Positions 51,679 through 61,376 are shown, counted from the first letter of the stretch. The stretch: 64,000 nucleotides of DNA from Butyrivibrio sp. MB2005 (GCF_000424285.1 NZ_AUJP01000018.1:60991-124990); one strand, 5' to 3'. Notes: generated from the letters alone by a model not told the origin. Program-made: numbers and translations.

Positions 51679-51724
51679 TACTTGTCTTCATCGCATTTAA
51701 ACAATTTCATTTATGACATTATAA

Positions 51725-51758
51725 AAGCTCCGGCGATTTCTCGCCGGAGCTTCTTTTT
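51725..51758. terminator. Bidirectional terminator between mecA and nifJ
   Basis: AAGCTCCGGCGA and TCGCCGGAGCTT form a perfect 12-bp stem with a TTTC loop, flanked by CTTTTT on the plus strand and TTTT on the minus strand. Confidence 0.95.
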
Positions 51759-51781
51759 GCTCTCAATCTGTTTTTGTCAGA

Positions 51782-54700
51782 TTAGTTATCATAGAGAGTA
51801 ACGAGCTTGTTCAGGTATGCAAGACGCTCCTGAGCATTCTCCTTGGACTTAGCATAGAGCTTCTGTGCTCTCTCAGGATTCTTGAGCTTAAGTGAAAGGT
51901 ATCTAACCTCACCGTCAAGGAAGTCCTGATACTCCTCTGTAGGAGCCTTGCTGTCAAGTGAGAACTTCTTCTCTGCTGCAGGATTGAATCTGAACATATG
52001 CCAGTAACCTGTAGCAACTGCCTTCTTCTCTTCGTCCATAACCTTGTTCATGCCGGCCTTAAGACCCTGGTTGATACAAGGAGCATAAGCGATGATGAGT
52101 GAAGGTCCCGGATATGCCTCTGCCTCTGCGATTGCCTTAAGTGTCTGGTTCATATCAGCACCCATAGCGATCTGAGCAACATATACATAACCATAGCTCA
52201 TTGCGATAGAAGCAAGATCCTTCTGCTTGATCTCCTTACCGCCTGCAGCGAACTGTGCAACAGCACCTGTAGGTGTAGCCTTTGAAGACTGTCCGCCTGT
52301 ATTTGAGTAAACCTCAGTGTTAACAACGAGAACGTTTACATCCTTACCGGAAGCAAGTACGTGATCGAGACCACCGAATCCGATATCGAATGCCCATCCG
52401 TCACCACCGAAGATCCACTGTGACTTCTTAGCGGCAAAGTCTTTATTCTTAACAACATACTTAGCAGCATCTGAGCTGTCGCCTGCAAGTGCAGCTACGA
52501 GCTCTTCTGTAGCAGCTGTGTTTGTTGCGCCGTTTGTAAATGTATCGAGATACTTCTGAGCTGCGTCCTTAGCAGAACCGCCTGCTGCAACGATCTCTTC
52601 TACCTTCTCCTTGATAGCATCACGGAGAGCGTTCTGTGCAAGAACCATACCGAAACCAAACTCAGCATTATCCTCGAACAGTGAGTTATCCCATGCAGGA
52701 CCCTGACCCTTAGCATTTACTGTGTAAGGTGTTGAAGGTGAGGAGTTACCCCAGATTGATGTACATCCTGTAGCGTTAGCAACGTACATTCTGTCACCAA
52801 AGAGCTGAGTAACAAGCTTAACATAAGGTGTCTCACCACAACCTGCGCAAGCGCCTGAGAACTCAAGGAGAGGCTGCTTGAACTGTGAACCTCTGATTGT
52901 TGTCTCTTTAAGCTTCTCAACAACTTCTGTCTTAACAGGAGTCTTAACAGCATAATCGAAGTACTTCTGCTCATCCTTATTATCAGCGATAGCACCCATC
53001 TTAAGTGTCTCGCCGGCCTTGTTACCAACGCAGACATTAGCACATGAGCCACATCCTGTACAATCAAGTGCAGAGATAACAACTGAGAACTTGTATCCGG
53101 GAACTCCGTTGAGATCCTTTGTCTGAAGTCCTTCAGGAGCATTTGCAACTTCTTCATCTGTAAGAGCAACTGTTCTGATTGCAGCGTGAGGACAAACGAG
53201 TGAGCAGAATCCACACTCTACGCACTTTGTAGCATCCCACTTCGGAACGTTAACTGCAATACCTCTCTTCTCGAATGCAGCAGATCCACTAGGTGTAGAA
53301 CCGTCAACATAAGGAAGAAGGTCAGAAACCTTAAGAGTGTTACCTTCCTGAGAGTTAACCTTTGACTGAATGTTGTTAACGAAATCAACAACGTCCTTAC
53401 GATCGCCCTTAGCTTCTGTGAACTCAAGACCTTCGTCCTTAGCGTCCTTCCAGCTTTCAGGAATTTCAACCTTGATAAGGTTCTTAGGATCAGCACCGGC
53501 ATCGATAGCATCCCAGTTCTTCTTAACGACATCTTCACCCTTACGGCCGTATGTCTTCTGAGCAGCATCCTTCATGAACTTGATCGCATCTTCTTCAGGA
53601 ATGATCTTTGTGATGTTGAAGAATGCAGACTGAAGGATTGTGTTAATTCTTGTAGGACCCATACCTACTTCAACACCGATCTTAGAACCGTTCATGATAT
53701 AGAAGTTGATCTTGTGGTCATACATAAACTTCTTAACCTGTCCGGGGATCTCTGTCTCAAGCTGATCTACTGTCCAAGGGCAGTTAAGAAGGAATGATCC
53801 TCCATCAACAAGCTCCTGAACCATGTTGAGCTTGCGGATATATGAAGGATTGTGGCAAGCTACAAAGTTAGCCTTCTTGATGAGGTAAGTTGACTTGATA
53901 GGAGTCTTACCAAATCTAAGGTGAGACATTGTAACACCGCCTGACTTCTTAGAGTCATAATCAAAGTATGCCTGAGCATACATGTCTGTGTTATCACCAA
54001 TGATCTTGATTGAGTTCTTGTTAGCACCAACAGTACCGTCAGCACCAAGACCCCAGAACTTACAGTTTGTTGTTCCCTCGGGAGTTGTAACAAGGGGAGC
54101 ACCTGCATCAAGTGAAAGATGTGTTACATCATCATTGATACCGATTGTGAACTGTTCCTTATCTGTGTTGTTGTAAACAGCAACGATCTGCTCAGGAGTA
54201 GTATCCTTAGAACCAAGACCATAACGTCCGCACATAACAGGAACTGACTCAAACTTAGTGCCCTTAAGAGCTGCAATAACATCAAGAGCAAGAGGCTCAC
54301 GGTAAGAACCGGGCTCCTTTGTTCTGTCAAGAACTGCGATTCTCTTAACACTTGCGGGAATAACATCAACAAGAGCCTTAGCATCGAAAGGACGATAAAG
54401 TCTAACCTTTACAACGCCGACCTTCTGACCCTGCTTAGCAAGGTAGTCGATTGTCTCCTCGATTGTATCGTTTACGGAACCCATAGCAACGATGATTGTC
54501 TCAGCGTCTGCTGCTCCGTAGTAGTTAAAGAGCTTGTAATCTGTTCCAAGCTTAGCATTAACCTTGTCCATGTACTTCTGAACAATTGCAGGAAGCTCAT
54601 CATAACCTGTGTTGCAAGCTTCTCTTGCCTGGAAGAAGATATCAGGGTTCTGAGCTGAACCCATCTGACGAGGATGATTCGGGTTAAGAGCGTTAGCCTT

Positions 54701-55309
54701 GAACTCGTCAATTGCCTCGTGATTAACCATCTCATCGAGATCCTTGTAATCCCAAACTTCGATCTTCTGGATTTCGTGTGAAGTACGGAAACCGTCAAAG
54801 AAATTAATGAAAGGAAGTTTTCCTTCGATAGCAGCCATGTAAGATACAGGTGTAAGATCCATAACCTCCTGTACGCTTGAGCTGCAGAGCATTGCAGCAC
54901 CTGTCTGGCGGCATGCATAAACGTCAGAGTGATCACCGAAGATATTCAGCGCATGTGAAGCTACGCAACGAGCTGATACGTTGAATACGCCGGGAAGTCT
55001 CTCACCAGCTACTTTGTAAATGTCAGGGATCATAAGAAGAAGTCCCTGTGATGCAGTGTAAGTAGATGTAAGAGCACCTGCTACAAGAGATCCGTGTACA
55101 GCACCTGCTGCACCTGCCTCTGACTGCATTTCTGTGATCTGTACTGTACGACCGAAGATGTTCTTCTTGCCGGCAGTAGCCCACTCATCAACATGCTCAG
55201 GCATAACTGATGAAGGAGTGATCGGGTACATGGCAGCAACTTCAGTGAACGCATATGATGCATATGCAGCAGCTTCGTTACCGTCCATGGTTTTCATGTT
55301 TCTTGCCAT
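51782..55309 (-). CDS. nifJ: Pyruvate:ferredoxin (flavodoxin) oxidoreductase
   Basis: This single-chain enzyme of 1175 residues oxidises pyruvate to acetyl-CoA and CO2 and reduces ferredoxin. It includes the pyruvate-binding N-terminus (YPITPSSVMPEHVDEW), the gamma and CoA regions, and a 2[4Fe-4S] ferredoxin-like insert (CVECGFCSLVCP and CTGCGSCANVC, about 683-760). CAGCGETPYVKL provides the proximal cluster, and GDGWAFDIGFGGLDHV is the thiamine-diphosphate motif. It is the core fermentative enzyme of this anaerobe. GGAGG precedes the ATG. It is divergent from a dedicated ferredoxin gene and has a structured leader. Confidence 0.97.
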   Translation of the reverse strand: MARNMKTMDGNEAAAYASYAFTEVAAMYPITPSSVMPEHVDEWATAGKKNIFGRTVQITEMQSEAGAAGAVHGSLVAGALTSTYTASQGLLLMIPDIYKVAGERLPGVFNVSARCVASHALNIFGDHSDVYACRQTGAAMLCSSSVQEVMDLTPVSYMAAIEGKLPFINFFDGFRTSHEIQKIEVWDYKDLDEMVNHEAIDEFKANALNPNHPRQMGSAQNPDIFFQAREACNTGYDELPAIVQKYMDKVNAKLGTDYKLFNYYGAADAETIIVAMGSVNDTIEETIDYLAKQGQKVGVVKVRLYRPFDAKALVDVIPASVKRIAVLDRTKEPGSYREPLALDVIAALKGTKFESVPVMCGRYGLGSKDTTPEQIVAVYNNTDKEQFTIGINDDVTHLSLDAGAPLVTTPEGTTNCKFWGLGADGTVGANKNSIKIIGDNTDMYAQAYFDYDSKKSGGVTMSHLRFGKTPIKSTYLIKKANFVACHNPSYIRKLNMVQELVDGGSFLLNCPWTVDQLETEIPGQVKKFMYDHKINFYIMNGSKIGVEVGMGPTRINTILQSAFFNITKIIPEEDAIKFMKDAAQKTYGRKGEDVVKKNWDAIDAGADPKNLIKVEIPESWKDAKDEGLEFTEAKGDRKDVVDFVNNIQSKVNSQEGNTLKVSDLLPYVDGSTPSGSAAFEKRGIAVNVPKWDATKCVECGFCSLVCPHAAIRTVALTDEEVANAPEGLQTKDLNGVPGYKFSVVISALDCTGCGSCANVCVGNKAGETLKMGAIADNKDEQKYFDYAVKTPVKTEVVEKLKETTIRGSQFKQPLLEFSGACAGCGETPYVKLVTQLFGDRMYVANATGCTSIWGNSSPSTPYTVNAKGQGPAWDNSLFEDNAEFGFGMVLAQNALRDAIKEKVEEIVAAGGSAKDAAQKYLDTFTNGATNTAATEELVAALAGDSSDAAKYVVKNKDFAAKKSQWIFGGDGWAFDIGFGGLDHVLASGKDVNVLVVNTEVYSNTGGQSSKATPTGAVAQFAAGGKEIKQKDLASIAMSYGYVYVAQIAMGADMNQTLKAIAEAEAYPGPSLIIAYAPCINQGLKAGMNKVMDEEKKAVATGYWHMFRFNPAAEKKFSLDSKAPTEEYQDFLDGEVRYLSLKLKNPERAQKLYAKSKENAQERLAYLNKLVTLYDN

Positions 55310-55354
55310 TTCTATTCCTCCTACCTTTAATAGTGTATTGTAATCATAGGGGCA

Positions 55355-55434
55355 AAGAAAAAACCGGAATTCCTACGATTACTTGGTCTTGGATTCCCAG
55401 GATAGGCATGTTAAGCTTTTACACACCTATGCCG
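55355..55434 (-). promoter_or_regulatory. Structured leader of nifJ with attenuator-like hairpin
   Basis: On the minus strand the nifJ leader (about 150 nt) can form GGGAATCC/GGAATTCC with flanking CC/GG pairs, followed directly by TTTTTTC (T-run at 55355-55362). Upstream, GGCATAGG can pair with CCTAT or ATGCC, giving alternative folds. The layout is that of a terminator/antiterminator leader; no known riboswitch class is recognised. Confidence 0.4.
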
Positions 55435-55469
55435 TAAAATCGCTAATGTACGCACTACGCGCAATTTAA

Positions 55470-55498
55470 ATTCTAACATTGTGATTTCGCAAAGTCAA
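55470..55498 (-). promoter_or_regulatory. Promoter of nifJ
   Basis: Minus strand: TTGACT (55498-55493), 17-bp spacer, TAGAAT (55475-55470). Each hexamer has one mismatch. It leaves a leader of about 150 nt. Confidence 0.78.
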
Positions 55499-55739
55499 CG
55501 AATTCAAGCCATTTCTCGGCTCTCAGAATGATAATTTTTCTAAACAAAATAACGAAAATATAAAAAGAATAAATCTTTTATAAACAAACGCTTCATTGAT
55601 AAAAGTTATCGCTAAATTGCTTGCGTAAAATATTCAATTATATTATCATAGTCTCTGTAGTAGGTAATACCGATTGGCAGCGGCATCTGCCGATCCTAAA
55701 AGTATTACAAACTTTTTATTCAGGAAGGAGATTTTTGAT

Positions 55740-55910
55740 ATGGCATACGTTATTAGTGATAGTTGCATCAGCTGCGGTTCTTGTGCAGGTCAGTGCCCTG
55801 TTTCTGCTATTTCTCAGGGTGACACACAGTTCAACATCGATCCTGATACATGCATCGATTGCGGTTCTTGTGCAGCTCAGTGCCCTGTTTCAGCTATTTC
55901 ACAGGGCTAA
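55740..55910 (+). CDS. 2[4Fe-4S] ferredoxin
   Basis: This 56-residue clostridial-type ferredoxin has two clusters: CISCGSCAGQCP and CIDCGSCAAQCP, each CxxCxxCxxxCP. The two halves are near-identical repeats ending PVSAISQG, showing the ancestral duplication. AAGGAG stands 9 nt before the ATG. A -10-like TATATT lies in the AT-rich upstream region. Being divergent from nifJ, it is the likely electron acceptor of pyruvate oxidation, passing electrons to hydrogenase or Rnf (not in this window). Confidence 0.97.
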   Translation: MAYVISDSCISCGSCAGQCPVSAISQGDTQFNIDPDTCIDCGSCAAQCPVSAISQG

Positions 55911-55936
55911 TTGCAAATTGCAAATGTAAACAAGAA

Positions 55937-55965
55937 AATCCGAAGCTTTCGCTTCGGATTTTTTA
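55937..55965 (+). terminator. Terminator of ferredoxin
   Basis: AATCCGAAGC and GCTTCGGATT form a 10-bp perfect stem with a TTTC loop, then TTTTATT. Confidence 0.93.
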
Positions 55966-55969
55966 TTGT

Positions 55970-56140
55970 CCTCATCCGTCAGCTTCGCTGACACCTTCCC
56001 CCAGAGGGGGAAGGCTTTTCTTTTCCCTGCCTTCCCCTTGAGGGGAGGCTTTTCTTTTCCTTGCATTCCCCTTGGGGGGGAGGCTTTTCTTTTCCCTGCC
56101 TTCCCCTTGGGGGGAAGGTGTCACGAAGTGACGGATGAGG
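55970..56140. mobile_element. 171-bp MITE-like element with inverted-repeat ends
   Basis: The ends are inverted repeats: CCTCATCCGTCA, short TTCG-loop hairpin, TGACACCTTCCCCC on the left, and the reverse complement on the right (from about 56109 to TGACGGATGAGG at 56129-56140). Each end contains its own small hairpin (GTCAGC/GCTGAC and GTCAC/GTGAC). It contains no ORF of its own. I recall similar CCTCATCCGTCA...CACCTTCCCC text scattered through Clostridia genomes, so this looks like a dispersed non-autonomous element, inserted between convergent genes. Confidence 0.7.
56013..56116 (+). repeat. Three tandem 34-35-bp units inside the element
   Basis: Units at 56013-56046, 56047-56081 and 56082-56116 share GGCTTTTCTTTTCC, YTGC, MTTCCCCTTG, then a G-run. 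They differ at a few positions and by the length of the G-run, as expected from slippage or unequal exchange. Confidence 0.8.
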
Positions 56141-56145
56141 GGATA

Positions 56146-57507
56146 TTATTCTTGACCACTTCTTCTGTATGACGGCTCAAGATTTGCAAACTTCGTAAAT
56201 TCAGGAAGCCATGCAAGCTCTACTGTTCCTATCGGGCCGTTTCTCTGTTTTGCAATGATTATCTCGGACACACCTTTTCTGTCGGTATCCTTATTGTAAT
56301 AATCATCTCTGTATATGAACATAACCATATCTGCGTCCTGCTCGATGGCACCGGACTCACGAAGGTCAGACATCATAGGTCTGTGATCAGGTCTTGACTC
56401 AACCGCACGGGAGAGCTGTGACAGTGCAACAACGGGTACGTTAAGCTCACGGGCAAGAGCCTTCAGTGCTCTTGAAATCTCTGATACCTCCTGCTGTCTT
56501 GACTCAGCAGAACGCTTACCGCTTCCGCTCATAAGCTGCAAATAGTCGATCATTATGATGTGCAGGTTGTGCTCCATCTTGTACTTACGGCACTTCGACT
56601 GAAGCTCCTGGATTGAAATACCGGGAGTATCATCGATGATAAGATTAGACCTTCCGATAAGGTCCGCACTTTCAATAAGATTCTCCCAATCCATATCTGT
56701 CATGTTACCGGTACGGATATGCTGTGAATCAACGTGTGATTCCATGGACATAAGACGGTTTACCAGCTGTTCCTTTGACATTTCCAGAGAAAATACCGCA
56801 ACGGTTTTACCCTGATGGAAAGCCATGTGCTGAGCGATGTTAAGAACAAACGCCGTTTTTCCCATGGAAGGACGGGCTGCGATAAGTATCAGATCCGAAG
56901 GCTGGAAGCCTGCTGTCTTATAATCAAGATCAGTAAATCCTGTGGCAAGACCTGTAACTGTTCCCTGCAGTTTACTTGCCATCTCAATCTTATTGAGGGC
57001 GTTCATGACTATCTCACTTATGGGCACGAACTCGCCGCTGTTACTAAGCTGCGTGATACGGAAAATTTCCTTCTCCGTATCATTCATAAGTGCCTCAAGC
57101 TCTGTGCTGTCCTGGAAACAATTATTTATAATATCCTGGCAGGAATGAATAAGCTCTCTGAGCTTACTCTTATCGCGAACTATCTCCGCATAATATTTCA
57201 CATTGGCCGAGGTGGGAACACTACTTGCCATCCCAAGGATGTAATCCATGTTGTACACCTGCGGCGGTGCATTCTTCTCTTTTAAATGATTCTGAAGCGT
57301 CACATTATCAACAGGCGTTCCATCTTTATAAAGCTCTACCATCGCTTCAAAAAGCATACCCAGCTGCCTGTTGTAGAAGTCATCCGGATGCAGCATCTCT
57401 GATGCAACCTGAATGGCATCCCTGTCTATCAGCATAGCTCCCACAACCGACTGCTCTGCCTCAAGACTGTTTGGCATTGTGCGCTGTACTAAATTCTCTT
57501 CGGGCAT
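56146..57507 (-). CDS. dnaB: Replicative DNA helicase DnaB
   Basis: This 453-residue hexameric 5'-3' helicase has an N-terminal helical collar (SLEAEQSVVGAMLIDRDAI, FYNRQLGMLFEAM) that binds primase and the loader. The RecA-like domain has Walker A IAARPSMGKTAFVLNIA (about 206-220), FSLEMSKEQLVNRLM, IMIDYLQLMSG (Walker B) and DLRESGAIEQDADMVMFIYRD. No intein is present. GGAGG precedes the ATG, 3 nt after rplI. Its loader is encoded at 39.7 kb. Confidence 0.97.
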   Translation of the reverse strand: MPEENLVQRTMPNSLEAEQSVVGAMLIDRDAIQVASEMLHPDDFYNRQLGMLFEAMVELYKDGTPVDNVTLQNHLKEKNAPPQVYNMDYILGMASSVPTSANVKYYAEIVRDKSKLRELIHSCQDIINNCFQDSTELEALMNDTEKEIFRITQLSNSGEFVPISEIVMNALNKIEMASKLQGTVTGLATGFTDLDYKTAGFQPSDLILIAARPSMGKTAFVLNIAQHMAFHQGKTVAVFSLEMSKEQLVNRLMSMESHVDSQHIRTGNMTDMDWENLIESADLIGRSNLIIDDTPGISIQELQSKCRKYKMEHNLHIIMIDYLQLMSGSGKRSAESRQQEVSEISRALKALARELNVPVVALSQLSRAVESRPDHRPMMSDLRESGAIEQDADMVMFIYRDDYYNKDTDRKGVSEIIIAKQRNGPIGTVELAWLPEFTKFANLEPSYRRSGQE

Positions 57508-57510
57508 TTT

Positions 57511-57957
57511 TTAAGCCTCCGTAACAGAAACCCTGAGGATTGCAGTAACCTGAGGATGCAGCTTTACAGGCACCTCAGTTGTACCAAAGGAACGGATAGG
57601 TTCAGGCAGCTGAACCTTTTTCTTATCAAGGCTAAGACCGCACTGCTTCTTTGCCTCAGCAACGATCTCCTTGGAAGAAACAGAACCGAAAACTCTTCCG
57701 CCCTCGCCTGCCTTCATGGTAACCTTTACGTTAGCCTTCTCTATTTCTTTTGCAAGCTCCTTCATGCTCTCAAGAAGCTCCTGGGCCTCTTTTTCCTCGC
57801 GCTTTTTCTGATTCTTAAGATCATTCAGATTAGCTTTATTTGCTTCAACGCCCAGCTTTTTAGGCAAAATGAAATTGGATGCGTATCCATCACTTACCTT
57901 AACAATATCTCCCTTTTTTCCAAGAGACTTAACGTCCTCTAACAAAATTATTTCCAT
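57511..57957 (-). CDS. rplI: 50S ribosomal protein bL9
   Basis: This 148-residue protein has the N-terminal RNA-binding motif [30 protein letters not shown], a long connecting helix (about 42-75) and the C-terminal domain ([20 protein letters not shown]). GGAGGAG precedes the ATG. The gdpP-rplI-dnaB order is conserved in Firmicutes. Confidence 0.98.
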   Translation of the reverse strand: MEIILLEDVKSLGKKGDIVKVSDGYASNFILPKKLGVEANKANLNDLKNQKKREEKEAQELLESMKELAKEIEKANVKVTMKAGEGGRVFGSVSSKEIVAEAKKQCGLSLDKKKVQLPEPIRSFGTTEVPVKLHPQVTAILRVSVTEA

Positions 57958-57977
57958 TATCCTTCTCCTCCAAACTT

Positions 57978-60029
57978 TTATATCAGCTCGCCTGCTTCAA
58001 TCATTGCATCAAGCTGGTTCTTTACCATTGTTATAGCTTCATCAACGGAGATTCCTTCAAACTGACAGCCTGCGGAACTGATATGTCCGCCGCCTCCAAG
58101 CTTCTCCATGATAATCTGTACATTTACTTCGTCAATGGATCTGGCACTTACATATATCTGATTCTGATACTGGGTACATGTAAAGCTTGCCCTTACTCCC
58201 TTGATATTAAGGAGCTCATTGGCAGCCTGAGCCGCAATTATAGTAGGACTCTGCAGATCATTTGAATCACAAACAGAAATCGCATAGGCTCCGCGATAAA
58301 TCTCTGCCTGACTTACAGCATCGGCTTTTGCCTTGTACTCTGTAGCATCCTCTCTGAAAAGCTTCCTTACTCTTGTTACGTCAGCACCGTTTCTTCTAAG
58401 AAAAGCAGCCGCTTCAAAGGTACGTACACCTGTCTTATTCATGAAATTATTGGTATCAACCATAATTCCGGAATACATACTGTCAGCTTCTTCGGGCCTT
58501 ATCTTTACAGCTTCATCAATGTACTGTAAAACCTCTGAAACCATCTCGCAGGCACTTGATGCATAGGGTTCAACATAAGAAAGAGTGGCATTTTCAATAA
58601 CTTCCGTACTCTGTCTGTGGTGATCAAGCACAACTATAGTCTTACAGAACTTGAGAAGTTCAGGACACTCAGTTATGCTGGGCTTATTTACATCCACAAC
58701 CACAAGAACCGCATTATTACCTGCAATATCAATGGCCTGCTGATTATTAATGATCATATCCTGCTCGTATTCAGGATTACCTTTGAAAAGATCAACCAGC
58801 GGCTTCATGGAATTAGTCACATCATTGAGAACTATGTGGCACTTTCTATCCAAAGTCTTAGCTATTCTGTAGATACCAACGGATGAGCCAAAGCTGTCAA
58901 CATCACCGATTCTGTGACCCATAACAATAACGGTATCCTTACTGTTGATGATCTCCTTAAGGGCGTGAGCCTTAACTCTGGCCTTAACTCTGGTACTCTT
59001 CTCAACCTTCTGACTCTTACCGCCAAAGTACATGATCTCATCAGGAGTCTTAACAACCGCCTGATCTCCGCCTCTACCAAGAGCAAGGTCTATGGCGTTA
59101 CGGGCAAATTCATAATTCTGGGAATAGGACAGACCATCAAGTCCCATACCGATACTAAGCGTAACTGCCATCTCATTACCGATATTTACAGTCTTAACAT
59201 CCTCTAAGATATCGAAGCGAACTTCCTTCAGATACTGCGCCGATTTCTTGGGCATTACAATGAAGTACTTATCCTTTTCAATCTTCTTGGCAATACCGTC
59301 ACAGGTGGCGATATACTTATTTATCTTTCTGTCTATAAGCGCTGTCAGCAGAGATCTTCTTACTTCCTCGACACTTTCAAGAGCTTCGTCGTAGTTATCA
59401 ATATAAATAAGTCCCGCAGCAAGACTCTGTGAATCAACCTCATTGATTGCAAGTCTGAGGGCTGTCTCATCAAATAAATAAACCGCTATAAGGAAACCTT
59501 CATATCCGGAAGCATCGATAATATCGCTGTTTGCAGCCATCTCATCAAGGGATATCTTTTTCATCTTAAGGACATAGGAGTTATCCTCAAAGGTAACATC
59601 CTGATGCACCTCTTCCTCTCCCTCCGGGAATTTGTCCGTAGTTATATTAGGGAAAAGTGCTGTTATGGATTTATGGAATCCCTTCTCCTGATGAATAGCC
59701 TTCTCAAAAGCTGTATTTGTCCAAACAACTCTACCCGAATCATCAAGCAGTGCATGAGGCAGATCAAGATCTCTTAACAATCTCTTCTGAATCTGTCCAT
59801 ACTCCGTGGCAAAGCTTATAAGCTCATTCATTATGATGGGCTTGTTATAAAAATCCAAATAGATAACAGCCATAAAATACAAAAGCGCAAAAGCCGCCAC
59901 AATCAGTCCCGCCGTAAAATCAACCGTCAGGACAGCTATCGTAACAAGCGCCAGAAGTATTCCAAGATAGATGAAAATATATAGAAATGTCTTGAGTTTT
60001 CCTTTAAGCCTAATTCTGTTTTTCTGCAT
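57978..60029 (-). CDS. gdpP: Cyclic-di-AMP phosphodiesterase GdpP
   Basis: This 683-residue membrane enzyme hydrolyses c-di-AMP, controlling osmotic and wall homeostasis. Two N-terminal membrane helices (about 12-62) are followed by a PAS domain ([16 protein letters not shown]) and a degenerate GGDEF domain (about 185-320; [16 protein letters not shown]). The DHH domain ([19 protein letters not shown] and [10 protein letters not shown]) precedes DHHA1 ([17 protein letters not shown]). GAGAGG before the ATG at 60029 favours this start over upstream in-frame codons to 60086. It is first of three genes with rplI and dnaB. Confidence 0.95.
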   Translation of the reverse strand: MQKNRIRLKGKLKTFLYIFIYLGILLALVTIAVLTVDFTAGLIVAAFALLYFMAVIYLDFYNKPIIMNELISFATEYGQIQKRLLRDLDLPHALLDDSGRVVWTNTAFEKAIHQEKGFHKSITALFPNITTDKFPEGEEEVHQDVTFEDNSYVLKMKKISLDEMAANSDIIDASGYEGFLIAVYLFDETALRLAINEVDSQSLAAGLIYIDNYDEALESVEEVRRSLLTALIDRKINKYIATCDGIAKKIEKDKYFIVMPKKSAQYLKEVRFDILEDVKTVNIGNEMAVTLSIGMGLDGLSYSQNYEFARNAIDLALGRGGDQAVVKTPDEIMYFGGKSQKVEKSTRVKARVKAHALKEIINSKDTVIVMGHRIGDVDSFGSSVGIYRIAKTLDRKCHIVLNDVTNSMKPLVDLFKGNPEYEQDMIINNQQAIDIAGNNAVLVVVDVNKPSITECPELLKFCKTIVVLDHHRQSTEVIENATLSYVEPYASSACEMVSEVLQYIDEAVKIRPEEADSMYSGIMVDTNNFMNKTGVRTFEAAAFLRRNGADVTRVRKLFREDATEYKAKADAVSQAEIYRGAYAISVCDSNDLQSPTIIAAQAANELLNIKGVRASFTCTQYQNQIYVSARSIDEVNVQIIMEKLGGGGHISSAGCQFEGISVDEAITMVKNQLDAMIEAGELI

Positions 60030-60160
60030 ATTCCTCTCCATCGTAAAGCGTGAGGTACCGCTATTTTTACTTATATATGATAACACAGATTTTAATTTCG
60101 AGGAAACTTACTTTACTCTTCTAAATTTCTGCATTTTTAATTTTACTTCCTAAGGTGTAC

Positions 60161-60199
60161 AAAAAAAGACACTCAATAGAATAAATCTAGTGAGTGTCT
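60161..60199 (-). terminator. Terminator of rpsF-ssb-rpsR
   Basis: AGACACTCA and TGAGTGTCT form a 9-bp perfect stem around a 15-nt loop, followed on the minus strand by seven T, 29 nt after the rpsR stop. Confidence 0.9.
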
Positions 60200-60227
60200 C
60201 TATAATCACTTGAAATAGCTATTGCTA

Positions 60228-60491
60228 TTACTCTGCCTCGTAAGGCATAAGTGCCAGATGTCTTGCTCTCTTAATAGCAGATGTAAGCTCTCTCTGGTGC
60301 TTTGCGCAGTTACCTGTGATACGTCTGGGAAGGATCTTGCCGCTCTCAGAAACGAACTTCTTAAGCTTTGCTGTGTCCTTGTAATCGATCACATTGTCTT
60401 TTCCACAGAATACGCAAACTTTCTTTCTTCTGTGCATACCACCTTTTCTTCTTACAGGAGAATCGGTTCTATCAGACTTATTGAAAGCCAT
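60228..60491 (-). CDS. rpsR: 30S ribosomal protein bS18
   Basis: This 87-residue basic protein has the bS18 core: [27 protein letters not shown]-like [28 protein letters not shown] and [11 protein letters not shown]. It keeps two cysteines in CVFCG and one in GNCAKHQ; such zinc-ribbon-like versions are usual. SD AAGGAGG. Last gene of rpsF-ssb-rpsR. Confidence 0.98.
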   Translation of the reverse strand: MAFNKSDRTDSPVRRKGGMHRRKKVCVFCGKDNVIDYKDTAKLKKFVSESGKILPRRITGNCAKHQRELTSAIKRARHLALMPYEAE

Positions 60492-60552
60492 TGTGGTACC
60501 TCCTTATCAAATTCAGTCAACAATGCCATAAAGGCATTTATAAATCAATAAC

Positions 60553-61017
60553 TTAATTGAACGGAAGCTCTTCGTCGATTCCATCAGGAATATTGATGAA
60601 TCCATCACCTGAATCCTGGCTGCTGTTACCGCCATCGAAAGGTGCTGCGGGAGCTCCGCCTGAGAAGCCACCATTTCCGCCTGCAGCATTCTTACTCTCT
60701 GCAAACTCGTGCTCCTCTACTACTACGTCAGTAGTGTATACCTTCTGACCGTCCTTATTGGTATAGCTACCGGTCTGGATACGGCCTGTGACGCAAATCT
60801 TTGTACCCTTTCTAAGATACTTCTCAGCAAACTCTCCGGTACGGCCGAATGCAACACAATTGATGAAGTCAGCAGTCTGACCATCCTGGTTGTTGTTACC
60901 TCTGCCTCTGCGATCTACAGCAAGTGTGTATCTCGCAATTGCCATTGAATTCTCCCCCTGAGAATATCTAACATCGGGGTCTCTTGTTAATCGTCCCATC
61001 AGTATAACTTTATTCAT
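60553..61017 (-). CDS. ssb: Single-stranded DNA-binding protein
   Basis: This 154-residue protein has an N-terminal OB fold (MNKVILMGRLTRDPDVRY, FINCVAFGRTGEFAEKYLRKG, RIQTGSYTNKDGQKVYTTDVVVEE), a Gly/Asn-rich flexible linker and the acidic tip DGIDEELPF (with one trailing Asn) that recruits partner enzymes; usual SSB tips end DDDIPF. GAGGACG precedes the ATG. It is encoded between the two ribosomal protein genes. Confidence 0.97.
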   Translation of the reverse strand: MNKVILMGRLTRDPDVRYSQGENSMAIARYTLAVDRRGRGNNNQDGQTADFINCVAFGRTGEFAEKYLRKGTKICVTGRIQTGSYTNKDGQKVYTTDVVVEEHEFAESKNAAGGNGGFSGGAPAAPFDGGNSSQDSGDGFINIPDGIDEELPFN

Positions 61018-61035
61018 ATCTTCGTCCTCTTTCTC

Positions 61036-61326
61036 TTAGGCCTCGTTCTGCTTAACGATAAGATAACGAATGACGCCATCGACGATACGGACACGCTTCT
61101 CGATTTCAGCAGGTGCAGTACTCTCTGCATCGAAATGAATGAAATAGTAGAAGCCCTCATTCATCTTGTTGATCTCGTAAGCAAGCTTCTTCTTGCCCCA
61201 TTCATCAACATCTGTAATCTGTCCGCCGAATCTCTCGATCAAAGCCTTGCACTTGTCAACAGCTGCTGCTCTTGCGTCGTCTTCGATCTTAGCGCTAACG
61301 ACTACGGCTAACTCATATTTTGTCAT
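61036..61326 (-). CDS. rpsF: 30S ribosomal protein bS6
   Basis: This 96-residue protein has TKYELAVVVSAKIEDDAR, IERFGGQITDVDEWGKKKLAYEINKMNEGFYYFIHFDA, and RIVDGVIRYLIVK, a complete bS6 fold. It binds bS18, encoded two genes later. AAGGAGG precedes the ATG. A promoter and a leader hairpin lie upstream. Confidence 0.98.
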   Translation of the reverse strand: MTKYELAVVVSAKIEDDARAAAVDKCKALIERFGGQITDVDEWGKKKLAYEINKMNEGFYYFIHFDAESTAPAEIEKRVRIVDGVIRYLIVKQNEA

Positions 61327-61353
61327 GCTTTCTTTACCTCCTTTTGGTCTCTG

Positions 61354-61376
61354 GCTACCGTTTACATTACGGTAAC
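61354..61376 (-). promoter_or_regulatory. Leader hairpin of rpsF, candidate S6:S18 autoregulatory element
   Basis: GTTACCGT, AATGTAA, ACGGTAGC on the minus strand form a short stem with ACCG/CGGT, just upstream of the rpsF SD. Many bacteria carry an S6:S18-binding leader with conserved CCG residues at this place; the match here is suggestive only. Confidence 0.35.

Noticed and set aside
52717..54936. Several Leu/Ser-rich ORFs of 80-165 codons inside nifJ
   Set aside because: They are alternative frames of a highly codon-biased gene on the same strand, without SD or family motifs.
55674..55910. Longer ferredoxin starting at 55674
   Set aside because: The added N-terminus has no ferredoxin character, while AAGGAG is correctly placed for the ATG at 55740.
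56013..56116. CRISPR-like array
   Set aside because: The three units are directly adjacent with no unique spacers; they are tandem repeats within an inverted-repeat element.
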